This document shows, piece after piece, positions 45,104 through 58,023 of a stretch of DNA of 64,000 nt (position 1 is the stretch's first letter; each line of letters opens with the position of its first letter). Both the position numbers and the translations under genes were made by a program. Source of the DNA: Polynucleobacter sp. MWH-Berg-3C6 (lineage in GTDB: Bacteria; Pseudomonadota; Gammaproteobacteria; Burkholderiales; Burkholderiaceae); NCBI RefSeq assembly GCF_018881855.1, contig NZ_JACVPN010000004.1, positions 1 through 64,000 of the forward strand, written 5' to 3'. The notes under the pieces were generated by a model, which searched no databases, was not told the origin of the DNA, and saw only the letters and a program-made list of their open reading frames with translations.

Positions 45104-45119
45104 TGTTTCACGTGAAACA
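45104..45119. promoter_or_regulatory. parS: parS centromere site 1
   Basis: TGTTTCACGTGAAACA, a perfect match to the bacterial parS consensus, lies 40 bp upstream of mnmG and 2.7 kb from parA/parB. ParB binds this palindrome to organise the origin region for segregation. Confidence 0.95.
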
Positions 45120-45158
45120 AACAAAATGCTATGATCATCGCCCTATCTGAGGCAAATC

Positions 45159-47078
45159 ATGCGTTATTCCAAAAGTTTCGATGTCATCGTAGTTGGCGGC
45201 GGCCACGCCGGGACTGAGGCCGCCCTCGCATCGGCACGCATGGGATGCGACACCCTATTAATTACCCATAGCATTGAGAGCTTGGGGGCAATGAGTTGCA
45301 ACCCTTCTATTGGAGGGATTGGCAAAGGCCACCTGGTTAAAGAAATTGATGCCATGGGCGGCGCTATGGCTGCAGCAACCGATGAGGCCGGCATCCAATT
45401 TCGTATTCTAAATTCCAGTAAAGGCCCGGCCGTCCGAGCGACCCGCGCCCAAGGTGATCGCATCTTATATAAAGCAGCAATTCGCCGCCGTTTAGAAAAT
45501 CAGCCGAATCTGACCCTTTTTCAGGCTGCGGTAGATGATCTTTTGGTAAAGGGCGACGAGGTTCAGGGCGTCGTAACCCAAATGGGCCTAGAGTTTATGG
45601 CCAAAAAGGTGGTTTTGACTGCCGGAACCTTTTTGGATGGAAAAATCCATGTTGGCTTAAATAATTATGCTGGTGGCCGCGCTGGTGATCCTGCGGCAGC
45701 TTCATTGTCTGCGCGCTTAAAAGAGTTAAAGCTTCCTCAGGGAAGATTAAAGACTGGTACCCCGCCCCGAATTGACGGCCGAACCATCGACTTTTCAGTC
45801 ATGCTTGAGCAGCCTGGAGATCTCGATCCAGTCCCAGTTTTCTCTTATTTAGGGCGCCCAGAACAACATCCAAAGCAAGTGCCTTGCTGGATTTCTCACA
45901 CAAATGAAAAGACTCATGACATTATTCGGGGCGGCTTAGACCGCTCCCCAATGTATACCGGGGTAATTGAGGGGGTTGGCCCACGCTACTGCCCTTCTAT
46001 TGAGGACAAAATTCATCGTTTTGCCTCTAGAAATAGCCACCAGATCTTTTTGGAGCCAGAAGGCTTAACTACCAATGAGTTTTATCCCAATGGAATCTCT
46101 ACAAGTCTGCCTTTTGATATTCAATGGGATTTGGTCCGCAGCATTCGAGGTCTAGAGTCAGCTGTCATTGTTCGCCCTGGCTACGCCATTGAATATGATT
46201 TCTTTGATCCGCGCCAATTGCGCCATAGCTTAGAAACCAGGGCTATTGGTGGGCTTTACTTTGCTGGGCAGATCAATGGCACCACGGGTTATGAAGAGGC
46301 TGCAGCCCAAGGAATGCTGGCGGGAATTAATGCTGGTTTGGCCTCTAAAGGTAAAGAGCCTTGGCTGCCCAAGCGCAGCGAGTCTTATATTGGCGTTTTG
46401 GTGGACGATTTGATTACTCGTGGCGTTCAAGAGCCCTATCGGATGTTTACTAGCCGAGCGGAATACCGCCTTAGCTTGCGGGAAGATAACGCAGATATGC
46501 GTTTAACAGCAATTGGACGAGACCTCGGTTTGGTAGACGACTATCGCTGGGAAGTATTTTGTAGAAAACAAGAAGCTGTTTCACGTGAAACATCTCGTCT
46601 TCAGGATATTTGGGTGGGCCCAAAGCATGAGGCGGCCGCCCTGGTTTCCGATCTTTTAGGCCAAGACTTGTCCCACGAGTGCAATTTAACCGAGCTATTA
46701 CGTCGTCCGGGCGTAACTTATGAGGCAATTACAAGCTTGGGCGATGGATTATGGTCGCCCGGGGTTTTGGACGATGACATTGGGCTTGCAGCTCAAATTA
46801 GTGATCAAGTGGAAATTTCGGTCAAATATCAAGGCTATATTGATCGCCAGGCGGTTGAAATTGCTCGCCAAGAACATAACGAAACATTCCCCCTGCCCGA
46901 ATCTTTGGATTATTCAAATGTATTGGGTCTATCCAAAGAGGTTCAGCAAAAGCTGAACCTACATAAGCCAGAAACATTGGGACAGGCAGGCAGGATATCC
47001 GGAGTAACTCCGGCCGCACTCTCTTTGCTTTTGGTTCACCTTAAAAAGGGTTTGGGCCGCGCCCAAGAAACCACATGA
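45159..47078 (+). CDS. mnmG: tRNA uridine-5-carboxymethylaminomethyl enzyme MnmG
   Basis: FAD-dependent partner of MnmE for U34 tRNA modification. The FAD-binding motif [14 protein letters not shown] is at the N terminus, [22 protein letters not shown] follows (conserved Cys), and [17 protein letters not shown] and [16 protein letters not shown] are further signatures. Length 639 residues is normal. Its coding sequence contains a second perfect parS site. It overlaps rsmG by four bases. Confidence 0.98.
   Translation: MRYSKSFDVIVVGGGHAGTEAALASARMGCDTLLITHSIESLGAMSCNPSIGGIGKGHLVKEIDAMGGAMAAATDEAGIQFRILNSSKGPAVRATRAQGDRILYKAAIRRRLENQPNLTLFQAAVDDLLVKGDEVQGVVTQMGLEFMAKKVVLTAGTFLDGKIHVGLNNYAGGRAGDPAAASLSARLKELKLPQGRLKTGTPPRIDGRTIDFSVMLEQPGDLDPVPVFSYLGRPEQHPKQVPCWISHTNEKTHDIIRGGLDRSPMYTGVIEGVGPRYCPSIEDKIHRFASRNSHQIFLEPEGLTTNEFYPNGISTSLPFDIQWDLVRSIRGLESAVIVRPGYAIEYDFFDPRQLRHSLETRAIGGLYFAGQINGTTGYEEAAAQGMLAGINAGLASKGKEPWLPKRSESYIGVLVDDLITRGVQEPYRMFTSRAEYRLSLREDNADMRLTAIGRDLGLVDDYRWEVFCRKQEAVSRETSRLQDIWVGPKHEAAALVSDLLGQDLSHECNLTELLRRPGVTYEAITSLGDGLWSPGVLDDDIGLAAQISDQVEISVKYQGYIDRQAVEIARQEHNETFPLPESLDYSNVLGLSKEVQQKLNLHKPETLGQAGRISGVTPAALSLLLVHLKKGLGRAQETT
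46577..46592. promoter_or_regulatory. parS: parS centromere site 2
   Basis: A second perfect TGTTTCACGTGAAACA, inside the mnmG coding sequence where it encodes the residues VSRE. It is about 1.5 kb from site 1 and under 2 kb from parB. Confidence 0.95.
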
Positions 47079-47743
47079 GCGAGAGCTTGCTTGCTCTGGG
47101 AATTGCCGAGCTCGGTTTAAATTTAAATGACGCAAATATTGCTAATTTAGAGCTTTTTTTGCAAGAGATGGGACGCTGGAATCAGGTGCATAACCTAACC
47201 GCGATTGAGGGCGAAAAGGATTCAATCAGCCTTCATCTTATTGATTCTATTGCAGTTTTACCGGTTTTGAGGCAGTTTTTAAAAAGTCAAAATCCCAGCA
47301 TTGCAGATTTAGGTTCTGGCGGCGGCCTTCCCGCAATTCCGATTGCTATTGTGGAGCCCGAGTGGCGCTTGACCCTAATCGAGGCGGTCAGAAAGAAGAC
47401 TGCTTTCTTGCAGCATGTGCGGGGAAAGTTGAAGCTAAAAAATATCGAAGTGTTGAGCGAGCGCGTTGAAGATGTTGCAGTGCAACAACCAGCCCAGTTT
47501 GATGCCGTTATTTCTCGAGCATTTACGAATCTTGCGCGCTTTTTAGACTTGTCATTGCCTTTTTTAAAGCCCGATGGTCTGGTGTTTGCAATGAAAGGCA
47601 AGCGCGCAGATGAAGAGATGCAGGCGGTTTGTATGAATGACTGGCGCTTATTGGCAGATGAACCCTTGCATATACCCAATTTATCGGTGGAAAGACGCCT
47701 TTTGGTCTTAACCCCCATGAGAAAATCACCCCTCACCTCTTAA
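47075..47743 (+). CDS. rsmG: 16S rRNA m7G527 methyltransferase RsmG
   Basis: AdoMet-dependent enzyme that methylates G527 of 16S rRNA. Family motifs: [38 protein letters not shown] (AdoMet binding), [12 protein letters not shown] and [15 protein letters not shown]. Length 222 residues. It shares a four-base overlap with mnmG and is followed by parA, the classic gidA-gidB-parA-parB order. Confidence 0.97.
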   Translation: MSESLLALGIAELGLNLNDANIANLELFLQEMGRWNQVHNLTAIEGEKDSISLHLIDSIAVLPVLRQFLKSQNPSIADLGSGGGLPAIPIAIVEPEWRLTLIEAVRKKTAFLQHVRGKLKLKNIEVLSERVEDVAVQQPAQFDAVISRAFTNLARFLDLSLPFLKPDGLVFAMKGKRADEEMQAVCMNDWRLLADEPLHIPNLSVERRLLVLTPMRKSPLTS

Positions 47744-47762
47744 GCAAAGTCACAAAGTAGCT

Positions 47763-48533
47763 ATGGCAAAAATATTCTGTATCGCGAATCAAAAAGGTGG
47801 TGTTGGCAAGACTACCACCGCTGTAAATTTGGCCGCCGGCCTGGCCGGCCTGAAGCAGCGAGTGTTGTTGGTAGATTTGGATCCACAGGGCAATGCCACC
47901 ATGGGCTCTGGGGTTGAGAAGGCAGATTTAAATAACAGCGTTTACCAAGTTTTAATTGGTTTGGCTTCAGTAAAAGATTGTGCTCAACGTTGTGAGAGCT
48001 CTGGATATGACGTGTTGCCCGCAAATCGTGATTTAGCTGGTGCAGAAATTGAATTAGTAGATATTGATGCGCGCGAATCTCGCTTGAAAGATGCGTTAGC
48101 TGCAGTGGCAAATGATTACGATTTTATTTTGATCGATTGTCCGCCTGCATTGTCATTGTTAACGCTCAATGGACTGTGTGCAGCAAATGGCGTCATCGTG
48201 CCAATGCAGTGTGAATATTTTGCACTTGAAGGATTGTCAGATTTAGTAAACACCATCAAGCAAGTGCATGCAAATTTAAATCCCGATTTAGTGATTATTG
48301 GTTTATTGCGCGTGATGTTTGATGCGCGCATGACGCTACAACAACAAGTTTCTGATCAACTGCTAGAGCACTTCGGCGACAAAGTATTTAAGACGATTAT
48401 TCCGCGCAATGTACGCCTTGCTGAGGCCCCATCTTATGGGCTTCCTGGCGTTGCGTTTGATAAGTCATCACGCGGTGCAAAAGCCTATTTAGAGTTTGGC
48501 GCTGAGATGGTTGAGCGCATCAAACACATGTAA
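47763..48533 (+). CDS. parA: Chromosome partitioning ATPase ParA
   Basis: Walker-type ATPase that moves ParB-parS complexes during chromosome segregation. The deviant Walker A motif NQKGGVGKTTTAVNLAA is near the N terminus, with LLVDLDPQGNATMGSG and FILIDCPPALSLLTLN following. At 256 residues it is a typical chromosomal ParA (Soj). It lies between rsmG and parB. Confidence 0.98.
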   Translation: MAKIFCIANQKGGVGKTTTAVNLAAGLAGLKQRVLLVDLDPQGNATMGSGVEKADLNNSVYQVLIGLASVKDCAQRCESSGYDVLPANRDLAGAEIELVDIDARESRLKDALAAVANDYDFILIDCPPALSLLTLNGLCAANGVIVPMQCEYFALEGLSDLVNTIKQVHANLNPDLVIIGLLRVMFDARMTLQQQVSDQLLEHFGDKVFKTIIPRNVRLAEAPSYGLPGVAFDKSSRGAKAYLEFGAEMVERIKHM

Positions 48534-48555
48534 TTTTTTAAGAAGATAAAACACC

Positions 48556-49449
48556 ATGGTTGCAATTAAGAAAAAAGGTTTGGGCAGAGGATTAGAGGCG
48601 CTGCTCGGCGAGAAAACCTCTCAAGTAAATTCAACAGCAGAAATTAATCGTCTGCCATTAACTGCGTTGCAGGCCGGTAAATATCAGCCGCGTCAAAAAA
48701 TGGAATCTGGCGCGTTGCAAGAACTGGCAGAGAGCATTCGTGAACAAGGTGTAATGCAACCACTATTGGTCAGACTTGTGGCTCCAGGCAAATATGAAAT
48801 CATTGCCGGCGAACGACGCTTTCGTGCGGCCACAATTGCTGGGCTAAAAGAAGTCCCCGTTTTGGTTTCTAGTGCAGATGACCAAGCTGCAGCAGCAATG
48901 GCTTTGGTTGAAAACATGCAAAGGGAAGATTTAAATCCCCTTGAAGAGTCGCAAGGCCTGGCAAGGCTGATTGAAGAGTTTGGCTTTACCCATGAACAGG
49001 CTGCAAAAGCAGTTGGCAAGTCTCGCAGCGCCATTACCAACCTGTTGCGCCTAGCCCAGCTCGCAAAGCCTGTGCAGGCAATGCTTTTGGCTGGTGATAT
49101 CGATATGGGCCATGCCCGCGCCCTATTGCCCCTCCCGGGAGCTAGCCAGGTTGCTTTGGCTCAAAGAATTGCCGCCCAAGGCCTATCTGTGCGTGAGGCG
49201 GAAAAAATGTCAGCAGCTTTGGCAATCGCTGGAGGCCAGATTGGCGACAAGAAGCCCAAAAGCAAGGCGGGGGCCAGTTCCCCCAGTCGCGATCCTGACA
49301 TGCGTCGCCTTTCCCAAGAAATCGCTGATTTAATAGGCCTAAACGTCGAATTTAAGCTCAAAGGCAAGGGCGGCGAGCTCCGCATTGGCTTTAGCCAGTT
49401 TGATGAGCTTGATTCCTTATTAAAAAAGTTGGGTATTGCAGCTGATTAA
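48556..49449 (+). CDS. parB: Chromosome partitioning protein ParB
   Basis: parS-binding CTP-dependent clamp. The basic N terminus KKKGLGRGLEALLG is the ParA-stimulating segment. The nuclease-like N domain has YQPRQKME and the CTP-binding GERRFRAATIAG with ENMQREDLNPLEE. The helix-turn-helix is THEQAAKAVGKSRSAITNLLRL. Length 297 residues. Two perfect parS sites occur within 4 kb upstream. Confidence 0.98.
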   Translation: MVAIKKKGLGRGLEALLGEKTSQVNSTAEINRLPLTALQAGKYQPRQKMESGALQELAESIREQGVMQPLLVRLVAPGKYEIIAGERRFRAATIAGLKEVPVLVSSADDQAAAAMALVENMQREDLNPLEESQGLARLIEEFGFTHEQAAKAVGKSRSAITNLLRLAQLAKPVQAMLLAGDIDMGHARALLPLPGASQVALAQRIAAQGLSVREAEKMSAALAIAGGQIGDKKPKSKAGASSPSRDPDMRRLSQEIADLIGLNVEFKLKGKGGELRIGFSQFDELDSLLKKLGIAAD

Positions 49450-49471
49450 TGACCTTTGAGAAATCAATTTA

Positions 49472-49960
49472 GTGAATAAAAATCAGCCAGCTACTAAGCG
49501 CCAATGGGACGAAATCGAGGAAGACTCCTTTAAAACTCTTAGCAAAGAGGAAATGGATGCATTGCGCAAAGCAAAACCGCGCAATTTTGCTTCAATCAAC
49601 TCATGGTGGGTTGTTCTGAGTCAGGTTGTTATCACCCTAGTAATTGCTGGTACCTGCTATGTTTTTTCAAGTCTGGCTGACAAAAACGTTTATACTTATT
49701 CGGCTTTAGTAGGCGGTTTGATTGGATTTTTGCCTTCCGCGTTGTTTTTAATGCGCATAGAGGCGGCAAAAAAGAGCATCAAATCTAGCCCCGGCGGCTT
49801 TTTGGCGGCAGTGGTTTCTGGTGAATTTATCAAAATCCTAGCAACTATCGTTTTGTTCATAGGCTTTGCCCTAAAGCAGCCTGATTTGAAATGGATCCCG
49901 TTGCTTGTTACTTATTTGGCTACCCTCAAGTGTTACTTGTTGGCGTGGTTTTGGAAGTAA
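49472..49960 (+). CDS. atpI: ATP synthase subunit I (AtpI)
   Basis: Accessory membrane protein of the ATP synthase operon, thought to help c-ring assembly. It has a charged N-terminal region (about 1-40) and four hydrophobic segments, with GGLIGFLPSALFLMRI in the middle and the basic AKKSIKS loop. Start codon GTG; length 162 residues. It precedes atpB by 31 bp. The conservation of AtpI is low, so the call depends partly on position. Confidence 0.88.
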   Translation: MNKNQPATKRQWDEIEEDSFKTLSKEEMDALRKAKPRNFASINSWWVVLSQVVITLVIAGTCYVFSSLADKNVYTYSALVGGLIGFLPSALFLMRIEAAKKSIKSSPGGFLAAVVSGEFIKILATIVLFIGFALKQPDLKWIPLLVTYLATLKCYLLAWFWK

Positions 49961-49991
49961 CAAGAAGCAAATAAACAAGGACAAGTAATAG

Positions 49992-50882
<891 letters not shown>

Positions 50883-50897
50883 CTTTTTTATTTTTAA

Positions 50898-51191
<294 letters not shown>

Positions 51192-51254
51192 TTGTTTTGG
51201 CGTGGATGACCACAGGGTCATCCAACCGTTCTCAACAATACTGAAAGGAATATC

Positions 51255-51725
51255 GTGAATCTGAACGCGACCCTATTCGCGCAAATGATCGTCTTCTTCG
51301 TCTTATGGTGGGTTGTTGCACGCTTCGTGTGGCCACCGCTGGTTAAGGCGCTAGATGAGCGTTCAACCAAAATTGCTGATGGTTTGGCTGCTGCCGAGCG
51401 CGGAAAAGAAGAATTAGCACTTGCTAATAATGCTGCTGAATTAGAGCTCTCAAAAGCGCGCCAAGAAGGTGTGCTGCGTGTAGCTGAAGCAGAAAAGCGC
51501 GCACAAATGTCAGCCGATGAAATCCGTGCTAACGCACAAGCTGAAGCAACCCGCATTATTTCTCAAGCAAAAGAAGATGCAGACCAACAAGTAACACGTG
51601 CTCGCGAAGTTTTGCGTGCTGAGGTTGCTGTATTGGCTGTAAAAGGTGCTGAGCAAATTTTGCGTCGGGAAGTAGACGCTAAGGCCCACGGCGCATTGCT
51701 AGACCAACTTAAGGCAGAGCTTTGA
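51255..51725 (+). CDS. atpF: ATP synthase F0 subunit b
   Basis: Peripheral-stalk subunit of 156 residues: one N-terminal membrane helix ([26 protein letters not shown]) followed by a long charged coiled coil. It starts at GTG, with GAAAGGA upstream. It lies between atpE and atpH, which begins 1 bp later. Confidence 0.97.
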   Translation: MNLNATLFAQMIVFFVLWWVVARFVWPPLVKALDERSTKIADGLAAAERGKEELALANNAAELELSKARQEGVLRVAEAEKRAQMSADEIRANAQAEATRIISQAKEDADQQVTRAREVLRAEVAVLAVKGAEQILRREVDAKAHGALLDQLKAEL

Positions 51726-51726
51726 T

Positions 51727-52263
51727 ATGGCTGAGTTAGCCACGATTGCTCGCCCTTATGCTGAAGCACTTTTTCAAAGTGCTAAGCCTGCTGAGCTTGC
51801 TTCAATCTTGGAGCAGCTTAACGAGTTGGCCCAGCTTGCTGCGCAACCTGAAGTTGCTGGCTTATCCAACAACCCAAAAGTTTCTGCAGATGATTTAACC
51901 AAGCTCCTATCTGGCATGGTGAAGACGAAGTTAGATGGAAAAGTAGCAAGCTTTTTAAGTCTTGTGAATCAAAGTCATCGCTTGGCAGCCATCCCTGAAA
52001 TTGCAAGTCAATTTGAGGCGATGAAAAACAAGAGCGAAGGTGCAGCAGAAGTAATGATTACCAGCGCATTCCCTATCGAAGGAAGTGCACTAAATGATTT
52101 GTTGTCAAGTTTGAAGAAGCGCTTTGGGGGTAAAGATTTGCGCCCTACTATTCAGATTGATCCAACTTTGATTGGCGGTGTCCGCGTTCAAGTTGGTGAC
52201 GAAGTAATGGATAGTTCCGTAAAGGCACGGTTAGCTCAAATGCAAGCAAGTCTTGGCGCATAA
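51727..52263 (+). CDS. atpH: ATP synthase F1 subunit delta
   Basis: Subunit of 178 residues that links the peripheral stalk to the F1 head. The N-terminal helical bundle starts TIARPYAEALFQSA, and the C-terminal part contains the signature PTIQIDPTLIGGVRVQVGDEVMDSSVKARL. It directly follows atpF and precedes atpA. Confidence 0.97.
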   Translation: MAELATIARPYAEALFQSAKPAELASILEQLNELAQLAAQPEVAGLSNNPKVSADDLTKLLSGMVKTKLDGKVASFLSLVNQSHRLAAIPEIASQFEAMKNKSEGAAEVMITSAFPIEGSALNDLLSSLKKRFGGKDLRPTIQIDPTLIGGVRVQVGDEVMDSSVKARLAQMQASLGA

Positions 52264-52308
52264 GTTATCCCTATTAAGAACATACGAAATAAGACCCAGG
52301 AGTAAGTA

Positions 52309-53850
52309 ATGCAACTCAACCCTTCCGAGATCAGCGAGCTGATCAAAAGCCGAATTAGCGAAATGGGTGTTGATACCCAGTCTCGCAACGAAGGCACTGT
52401 AATTTCAGTGACCGACGGTATTTGCCGTGTACACGGTTTGTCTGGTGTGATGCAGGGCGAAATGTTGGAGTTTCCGAACAACACAATCGGCCTTGCTTTG
52501 AACCTTGAGCGCGATTCTGTTGGTGCTGTGGTGTTGGGTGAGTACACCCACATTAAAGAAGGCGACTCAGTTAAATGTACTGGCCGCATTTTGGAAGTTC
52601 CAGTTGGCCCAGAGTTGCTCGGTCGCGTTGTAAACGCGCTTGGTCAGCCGATTGATGGCAAAGGCCCAATCAATACCAAGTTAACTGACTTTATTGAAAA
52701 AGTTGCTCCTGGCGTTATCGCACGTCAATCTGTTAGCCAGCCAGTTCAAACTGGTTTGAAGGCGATTGATGCGATGGTTCCAATTGGTCGTGGTCAGCGC
52801 GAGTTGATCATTGGCGACCGCCAAACAGGTAAGACAGCTGTTGCGGTTGACGCAATCATTAACCAAAAAGGCAAAGGCGTTTATTGCGTTTATGTTGCTA
52901 TTGGTCAAAAAGCTTCAACCATTGCTAACGTTGTTCGCAAGCTCACTGAATTGGGCGCGATGGAGTACACCGTAGTTGTTGCAGCGAGTGCTTCTGAGTC
53001 TGCAGCGATGCAGTACCTCTCTGCATACGCAGGTTGCACCATGGGTGAATACTTCCGTGATCGCGGCGAAGACGCTTTGATTGTTTATGATGACTTGACC
53101 AAACAAGCCGTTGCTTATCGTCAAATTTCCTTATTGCTCCGCCGCCCACCAGGCCGCGAAGCTTATCCTGGTGACGTGTTCTACCTCCACTCACGTTTGC
53201 TCGAGCGCGCTGCTCGTGTAAATGCTGAGTACGTTGAGAAGTTCACCAACGGTGCAGTTAAAGGTAAAACCGGTTCTTTGACAGCATTGCCAATCATTGA
53301 AACTCAAGCTGGTGACGTTTCTGCATTCGTTCCGACCAACGTGATTTCGATTACAGACGGTCAGATCTTCTTGGAAACTGACTTGTTCAATGCTGGTGTG
53401 CGTCCTGCGATTAACGCTGGTATTTCTGTTTCCCGCGTTGGTGGTGCAGCTCAAACTAAAGTCATTAAGAAATTGTCTGGCGGTATTCGTACCGACTTGG
53501 CGCAGTATCGTGAATTAGCAGCGTTTGCTCAGTTTGCTTCCGATCTTGACGAAGCAACTCGCAAGCAGCTCGAGCGTGGTCGTCGCGTTACAGAATTGTG
53601 TAAACAAGCCCAGTACAGGCCACTCCAAGTTTGGGAAATGGCTGCCTCACTCTATGCTGTTAACAATGGCTTCTTTGATGATCTCGAAGTGAAGAACGTG
53701 TTGGCATTCGAAAAAGGCTTGCAAGATCACTTGAAATCTAAATACGCTGACTTAGTGGCACGTATTGAAGAAACCAAAGATCTCAGCAAAGATGACGAAG
53801 CTGCTTTGCGTGCTGCAATTGAGGATTACAAGCGTTCAGCCTCTTTCTAA
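52309..53850 (+). CDS. atpA: ATP synthase F1 subunit alpha
   Basis: Non-catalytic nucleotide-binding F1 subunit, 513 residues. The P-loop is [15 protein letters not shown] (about 169-183), and the family signature [17 protein letters not shown] follows later. CAGGAGTAAGT precedes the ATG. It is part of the atpIBEFHAGDC operon. Confidence 0.98.
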   Translation: MQLNPSEISELIKSRISEMGVDTQSRNEGTVISVTDGICRVHGLSGVMQGEMLEFPNNTIGLALNLERDSVGAVVLGEYTHIKEGDSVKCTGRILEVPVGPELLGRVVNALGQPIDGKGPINTKLTDFIEKVAPGVIARQSVSQPVQTGLKAIDAMVPIGRGQRELIIGDRQTGKTAVAVDAIINQKGKGVYCVYVAIGQKASTIANVVRKLTELGAMEYTVVVAASASESAAMQYLSAYAGCTMGEYFRDRGEDALIVYDDLTKQAVAYRQISLLLRRPPGREAYPGDVFYLHSRLLERAARVNAEYVEKFTNGAVKGKTGSLTALPIIETQAGDVSAFVPTNVISITDGQIFLETDLFNAGVRPAINAGISVSRVGGAAQTKVIKKLSGGIRTDLAQYRELAAFAQFASDLDEATRKQLERGRRVTELCKQAQYRPLQVWEMAASLYAVNNGFFDDLEVKNVLAFEKGLQDHLKSKYADLVARIEETKDLSKDDEAALRAAIEDYKRSASF

Positions 53851-53867
53851 GAGGGCTCGCATAAATC

Positions 53868-54737
53868 ATGGCAAGCACAAAAGAGATACGATCAAAGATC
53901 AAGAGCGTGCAAAACACGCGCAAGATCACGAAGGCAATGGAAATGGTCGCCGCATCCAAGATGCGTCGCGCCCAGGAGCGCATGCGTAATGCGCGTCCTT
54001 ATGCTGAAAAAATTCGTGAAATTGTTGCCAATCTTTCTAAAGCTAATCCTGAGTTCCGCCCTGCTTATATGGCCACTCGCGAAGTTAAGAAGGCCGGCAC
54101 TATTTTGGTTACAACAGATAAAGGCTTGTGCGGTGGTTTAAATACCAACGTCTTGCGTTTGATTGCAAACCAAGTGCGCGATTTGCAGGAAAAAAATATT
54201 GAGATTGCGTATACCGCAATTGGTTCGAAAGGCCTGCAATTTTTGAATCGCTCAAAAGCAAAACTGATTTCTCAAACCATTCAAATTGGTGATACACCGC
54301 ATTTGGATGTTTTGATTGGCGCAATTACTGCCCAGTTAGAAGCGTTTGAGCGCGGCGAGATAGATGCTGTTTATTTGGCATACACCCGCTTTGTAAATGC
54401 AATGAAACAAGAGCCTGTTTTGGAAAAGCTGTTGCCTTTGGAGCCAGCCGATCTGACTCCTGAGGACAAAGCAGGACCATCTTGGGATTACATCTACGAA
54501 CCTGACGCAGAGTCCATTTTGAATGGCCTATTAAAGCGTTATGTTGAGGCAATGATTTATCAGGCTGTTGCTGAAAATATGGCTTCTGAGCAATCTGCTC
54601 GCATGGTCTCAATGAAGGCCGCTTCAGATAACGCAAAGAACGTGATCGGCGAATTGCAATTGGATTACAACAAAACACGACAAGCTGCTATTACCAAAGA
54701 GTTGTCTGAAATTGTTGGCGGAGCGGCTGCTGTTTAA
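53868..54737 (+). CDS. atpG: ATP synthase F1 subunit gamma
   Basis: Central rotor shaft of F1, 289 residues. It starts with the coiled-coil [28 protein letters not shown], has [12 protein letters not shown] near residue 83 and ends with the second helix [26 protein letters not shown] and SEIVGGAAA. It lies between atpA and atpD. Confidence 0.98.
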   Translation: MASTKEIRSKIKSVQNTRKITKAMEMVAASKMRRAQERMRNARPYAEKIREIVANLSKANPEFRPAYMATREVKKAGTILVTTDKGLCGGLNTNVLRLIANQVRDLQEKNIEIAYTAIGSKGLQFLNRSKAKLISQTIQIGDTPHLDVLIGAITAQLEAFERGEIDAVYLAYTRFVNAMKQEPVLEKLLPLEPADLTPEDKAGPSWDYIYEPDAESILNGLLKRYVEAMIYQAVAENMASEQSARMVSMKAASDNAKNVIGELQLDYNKTRQAAITKELSEIVGGAAAV

Positions 54738-54777
54738 GCGGTCAGCATTTAGGAATACGAAAGAATTTAGGAATTAA

Positions 54778-56193
<1,416 letters not shown>

Positions 56194-56214
56194 TCGCTTT
56201 CATCTAGGGAAATT

Positions 56215-56631
56215 ATGTCAAACATACATGTCGACGTAGTTAGTGCCGAGCAGTCTATTTTCAGTGGAGAGGCTAAGTTTGTAGCCCTTCCAGGCGAAGG
56301 TGGTGAGCTCGGTATCTTGCATGGCCACACCCCATTAATTACACGCATTCGTCCAGGTTCTGTTCGTATTGAAAAGGCAAACGGCGATGAAGAATTTGTG
56401 TTTGTTGCTGGTGGTTACTTAGAAGTTCAGCCAGATCGCGTCACCGTATTAGCGGATACCGCTATTCGTGGTCATGATCTTGACGAAGCAAAAGCAATCG
56501 AAGCTAAGAAGCGTGCAGAAGAAGCAATGCAAAACCGTGGCACTGACTTTGATTTGGCTTTGGCCCAATCCGAGTTCGCTATGGCTGCTGCACAGCTGGC
56601 TGCTATTGCCCGCTTCCGTCGTAAGAAGTAA
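56215..56631 (+). CDS. atpC: ATP synthase F1 subunit epsilon
   Basis: Regulatory rotor subunit of 138 residues. The N-terminal beta sandwich has [35 protein letters not shown], and the C-terminal helical hairpin is present (RAEEAMQNR...[15 protein letters not shown]). It is the last gene of the atp operon; hemE follows 15 bp later. Confidence 0.97.
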   Translation: MSNIHVDVVSAEQSIFSGEAKFVALPGEGGELGILHGHTPLITRIRPGSVRIEKANGDEEFVFVAGGYLEVQPDRVTVLADTAIRGHDLDEAKAIEAKKRAEEAMQNRGTDFDLALAQSEFAMAAAQLAAIARFRRKK

Positions 56632-56646
56632 TTACCGGTCACCGCT

Positions 56647-57756
56647 TTGCTGCTAAATGATCGTTTCTTAAAGGCCTGCTTGGGCGAAGCGGTTGATCAA
56701 ACTCCGCTTTGGCTCATGCGTCAGGCTGGCCGCTATCTCCCTGAATACAATGCGACCCGTGCTAAAGCAGGAAGCTTTCTTGGGCTCGCAAAAAATCCTG
56801 CATACGCTACCGAAGTAACCCTTCAGCCATTGGATCGTTATCCACTGGATGCAGCCATTTTGTTTTCTGATATTTTGACCATTCCAGATGCAATGGGATT
56901 GGGTCTCAAATTTACTGGTGGTGAAGGCCCAAGCTTTGATCACCCACTTCGCACGGAAGAGGCAGTTAAAAAACTACGCGTCGCCGATATGGGCGAATTG
57001 AAGTATGTATTTGATGCTGTTTCTGAAATTCGTAAAGCACTTATTCAAGATGGTAAGCAGCGCGTGCCTTTGATTGGCTTCTCTGGAAGCCCATGGACAT
57101 TGGCCTGCTACATGATTGACGGTTCTGGCTCTGATGATTTTCGTCATGCCAAAACCATGATGTTTAGCCGCCCTGATTTGTTGCAGCACATCCTAGATAT
57201 CAACGCTCAATCAGTTGCTGCCTATTTAACTGAACAAGCAAAAGCCGGCGCACAAGCGTTGATGATTTTTGATACTTGGGGCGGAATGTTGCCGGATGGT
57301 TGGTATCAAAAGATGTCATTGGCATCAATGCAAAAAGTGATTTCCTTATTGCCGCGTGAACATGAAGGTAGAAAAATTCCGATCATCATGTTTACTAAGG
57401 GCGGCGCAATTTGGTTAAACGATATGGCACATGCCGGTGCCGATGTCATTGCAATTGATTGGACGATCTCACTGAGTCGTGCCCGCAAGCAACTGCTCGC
57501 ATTAAATAAGCCTTTGGCATTACAAGGTAACTTAGACCCTCTAATTCTGTTCTCTGAGCCAAAACAGATTGCAGAGCAGGCCAACCTACTCTTAGAGGAT
57601 TTGGCGGGTGCCCCAGCGCTTAAACCAGGCCTACATCCTTTAGATGGGCACATCTTCAACCTGGGTCACGGAATTTCCCAATTTACGCCACCTGAACACG
57701 TAACTGCTTTGTCAGAAACCGTAATTCAGCGTTCCAGAGCTCTTAGATCCAAGTAA
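56647..57756 (+). CDS. hemE: Uroporphyrinogen decarboxylase
   Basis: Cytosolic heme-pathway enzyme that converts uroporphyrinogen III to coproporphyrinogen III. The N-terminal signature [15 protein letters not shown] and the second signature [16 protein letters not shown] are present, with GNLDP and LGHGI near the C terminus. Length 369 residues. The start is TTG at 56647, giving the usual [12 protein letters not shown] terminus; no ATG is available. It lies 15 bp after atpC and may be co-transcribed with it. Confidence 0.97.
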   Translation: MLLNDRFLKACLGEAVDQTPLWLMRQAGRYLPEYNATRAKAGSFLGLAKNPAYATEVTLQPLDRYPLDAAILFSDILTIPDAMGLGLKFTGGEGPSFDHPLRTEEAVKKLRVADMGELKYVFDAVSEIRKALIQDGKQRVPLIGFSGSPWTLACYMIDGSGSDDFRHAKTMMFSRPDLLQHILDINAQSVAAYLTEQAKAGAQALMIFDTWGGMLPDGWYQKMSLASMQKVISLLPREHEGRKIPIIMFTKGGAIWLNDMAHAGADVIAIDWTISLSRARKQLLALNKPLALQGNLDPLILFSEPKQIAEQANLLLEDLAGAPALKPGLHPLDGHIFNLGHGISQFTPPEHVTALSETVIQRSRALRSK

Positions 57757-58023
57757 TAATCCCGAGTAGCCGCTAACTTAGGATTGAAATTTTGATAAAA
57801 GTTATGCACAGATTGGTGCAAATTTCAAAATTCATGAAGATTCCGTATAAAGATAAACATTAACTTCTAGAGTTTATCCCAAGACATTGATTTTTATAGA
57901 CTTTTAATAAAAAGCTCAAAAACAGTGCATATCTAGATAGCTGGTAAATTGGCTTGTAAATCAAAATCATTGGATGATATCCACAGACTTATCCACAGGC
58001 AAAACGAAAGATTGAAGTAAATA
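57757..58023. promoter_or_regulatory. priA upstream region with DnaA-box-like sites
   Basis: A gene-free stretch of 267 bp. It contains TTATGCACA (57802-57810), ATATCCACA (57977-57985) and a perfect TTATCCACA (57989-57997), the last two only 27-47 bp from the priA start. A sequence GATTTTTATAGACTTTT also resembles the AT-rich motif next to the boxes at oriC. No terminator for hemE is evident. Confidence 0.6.
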
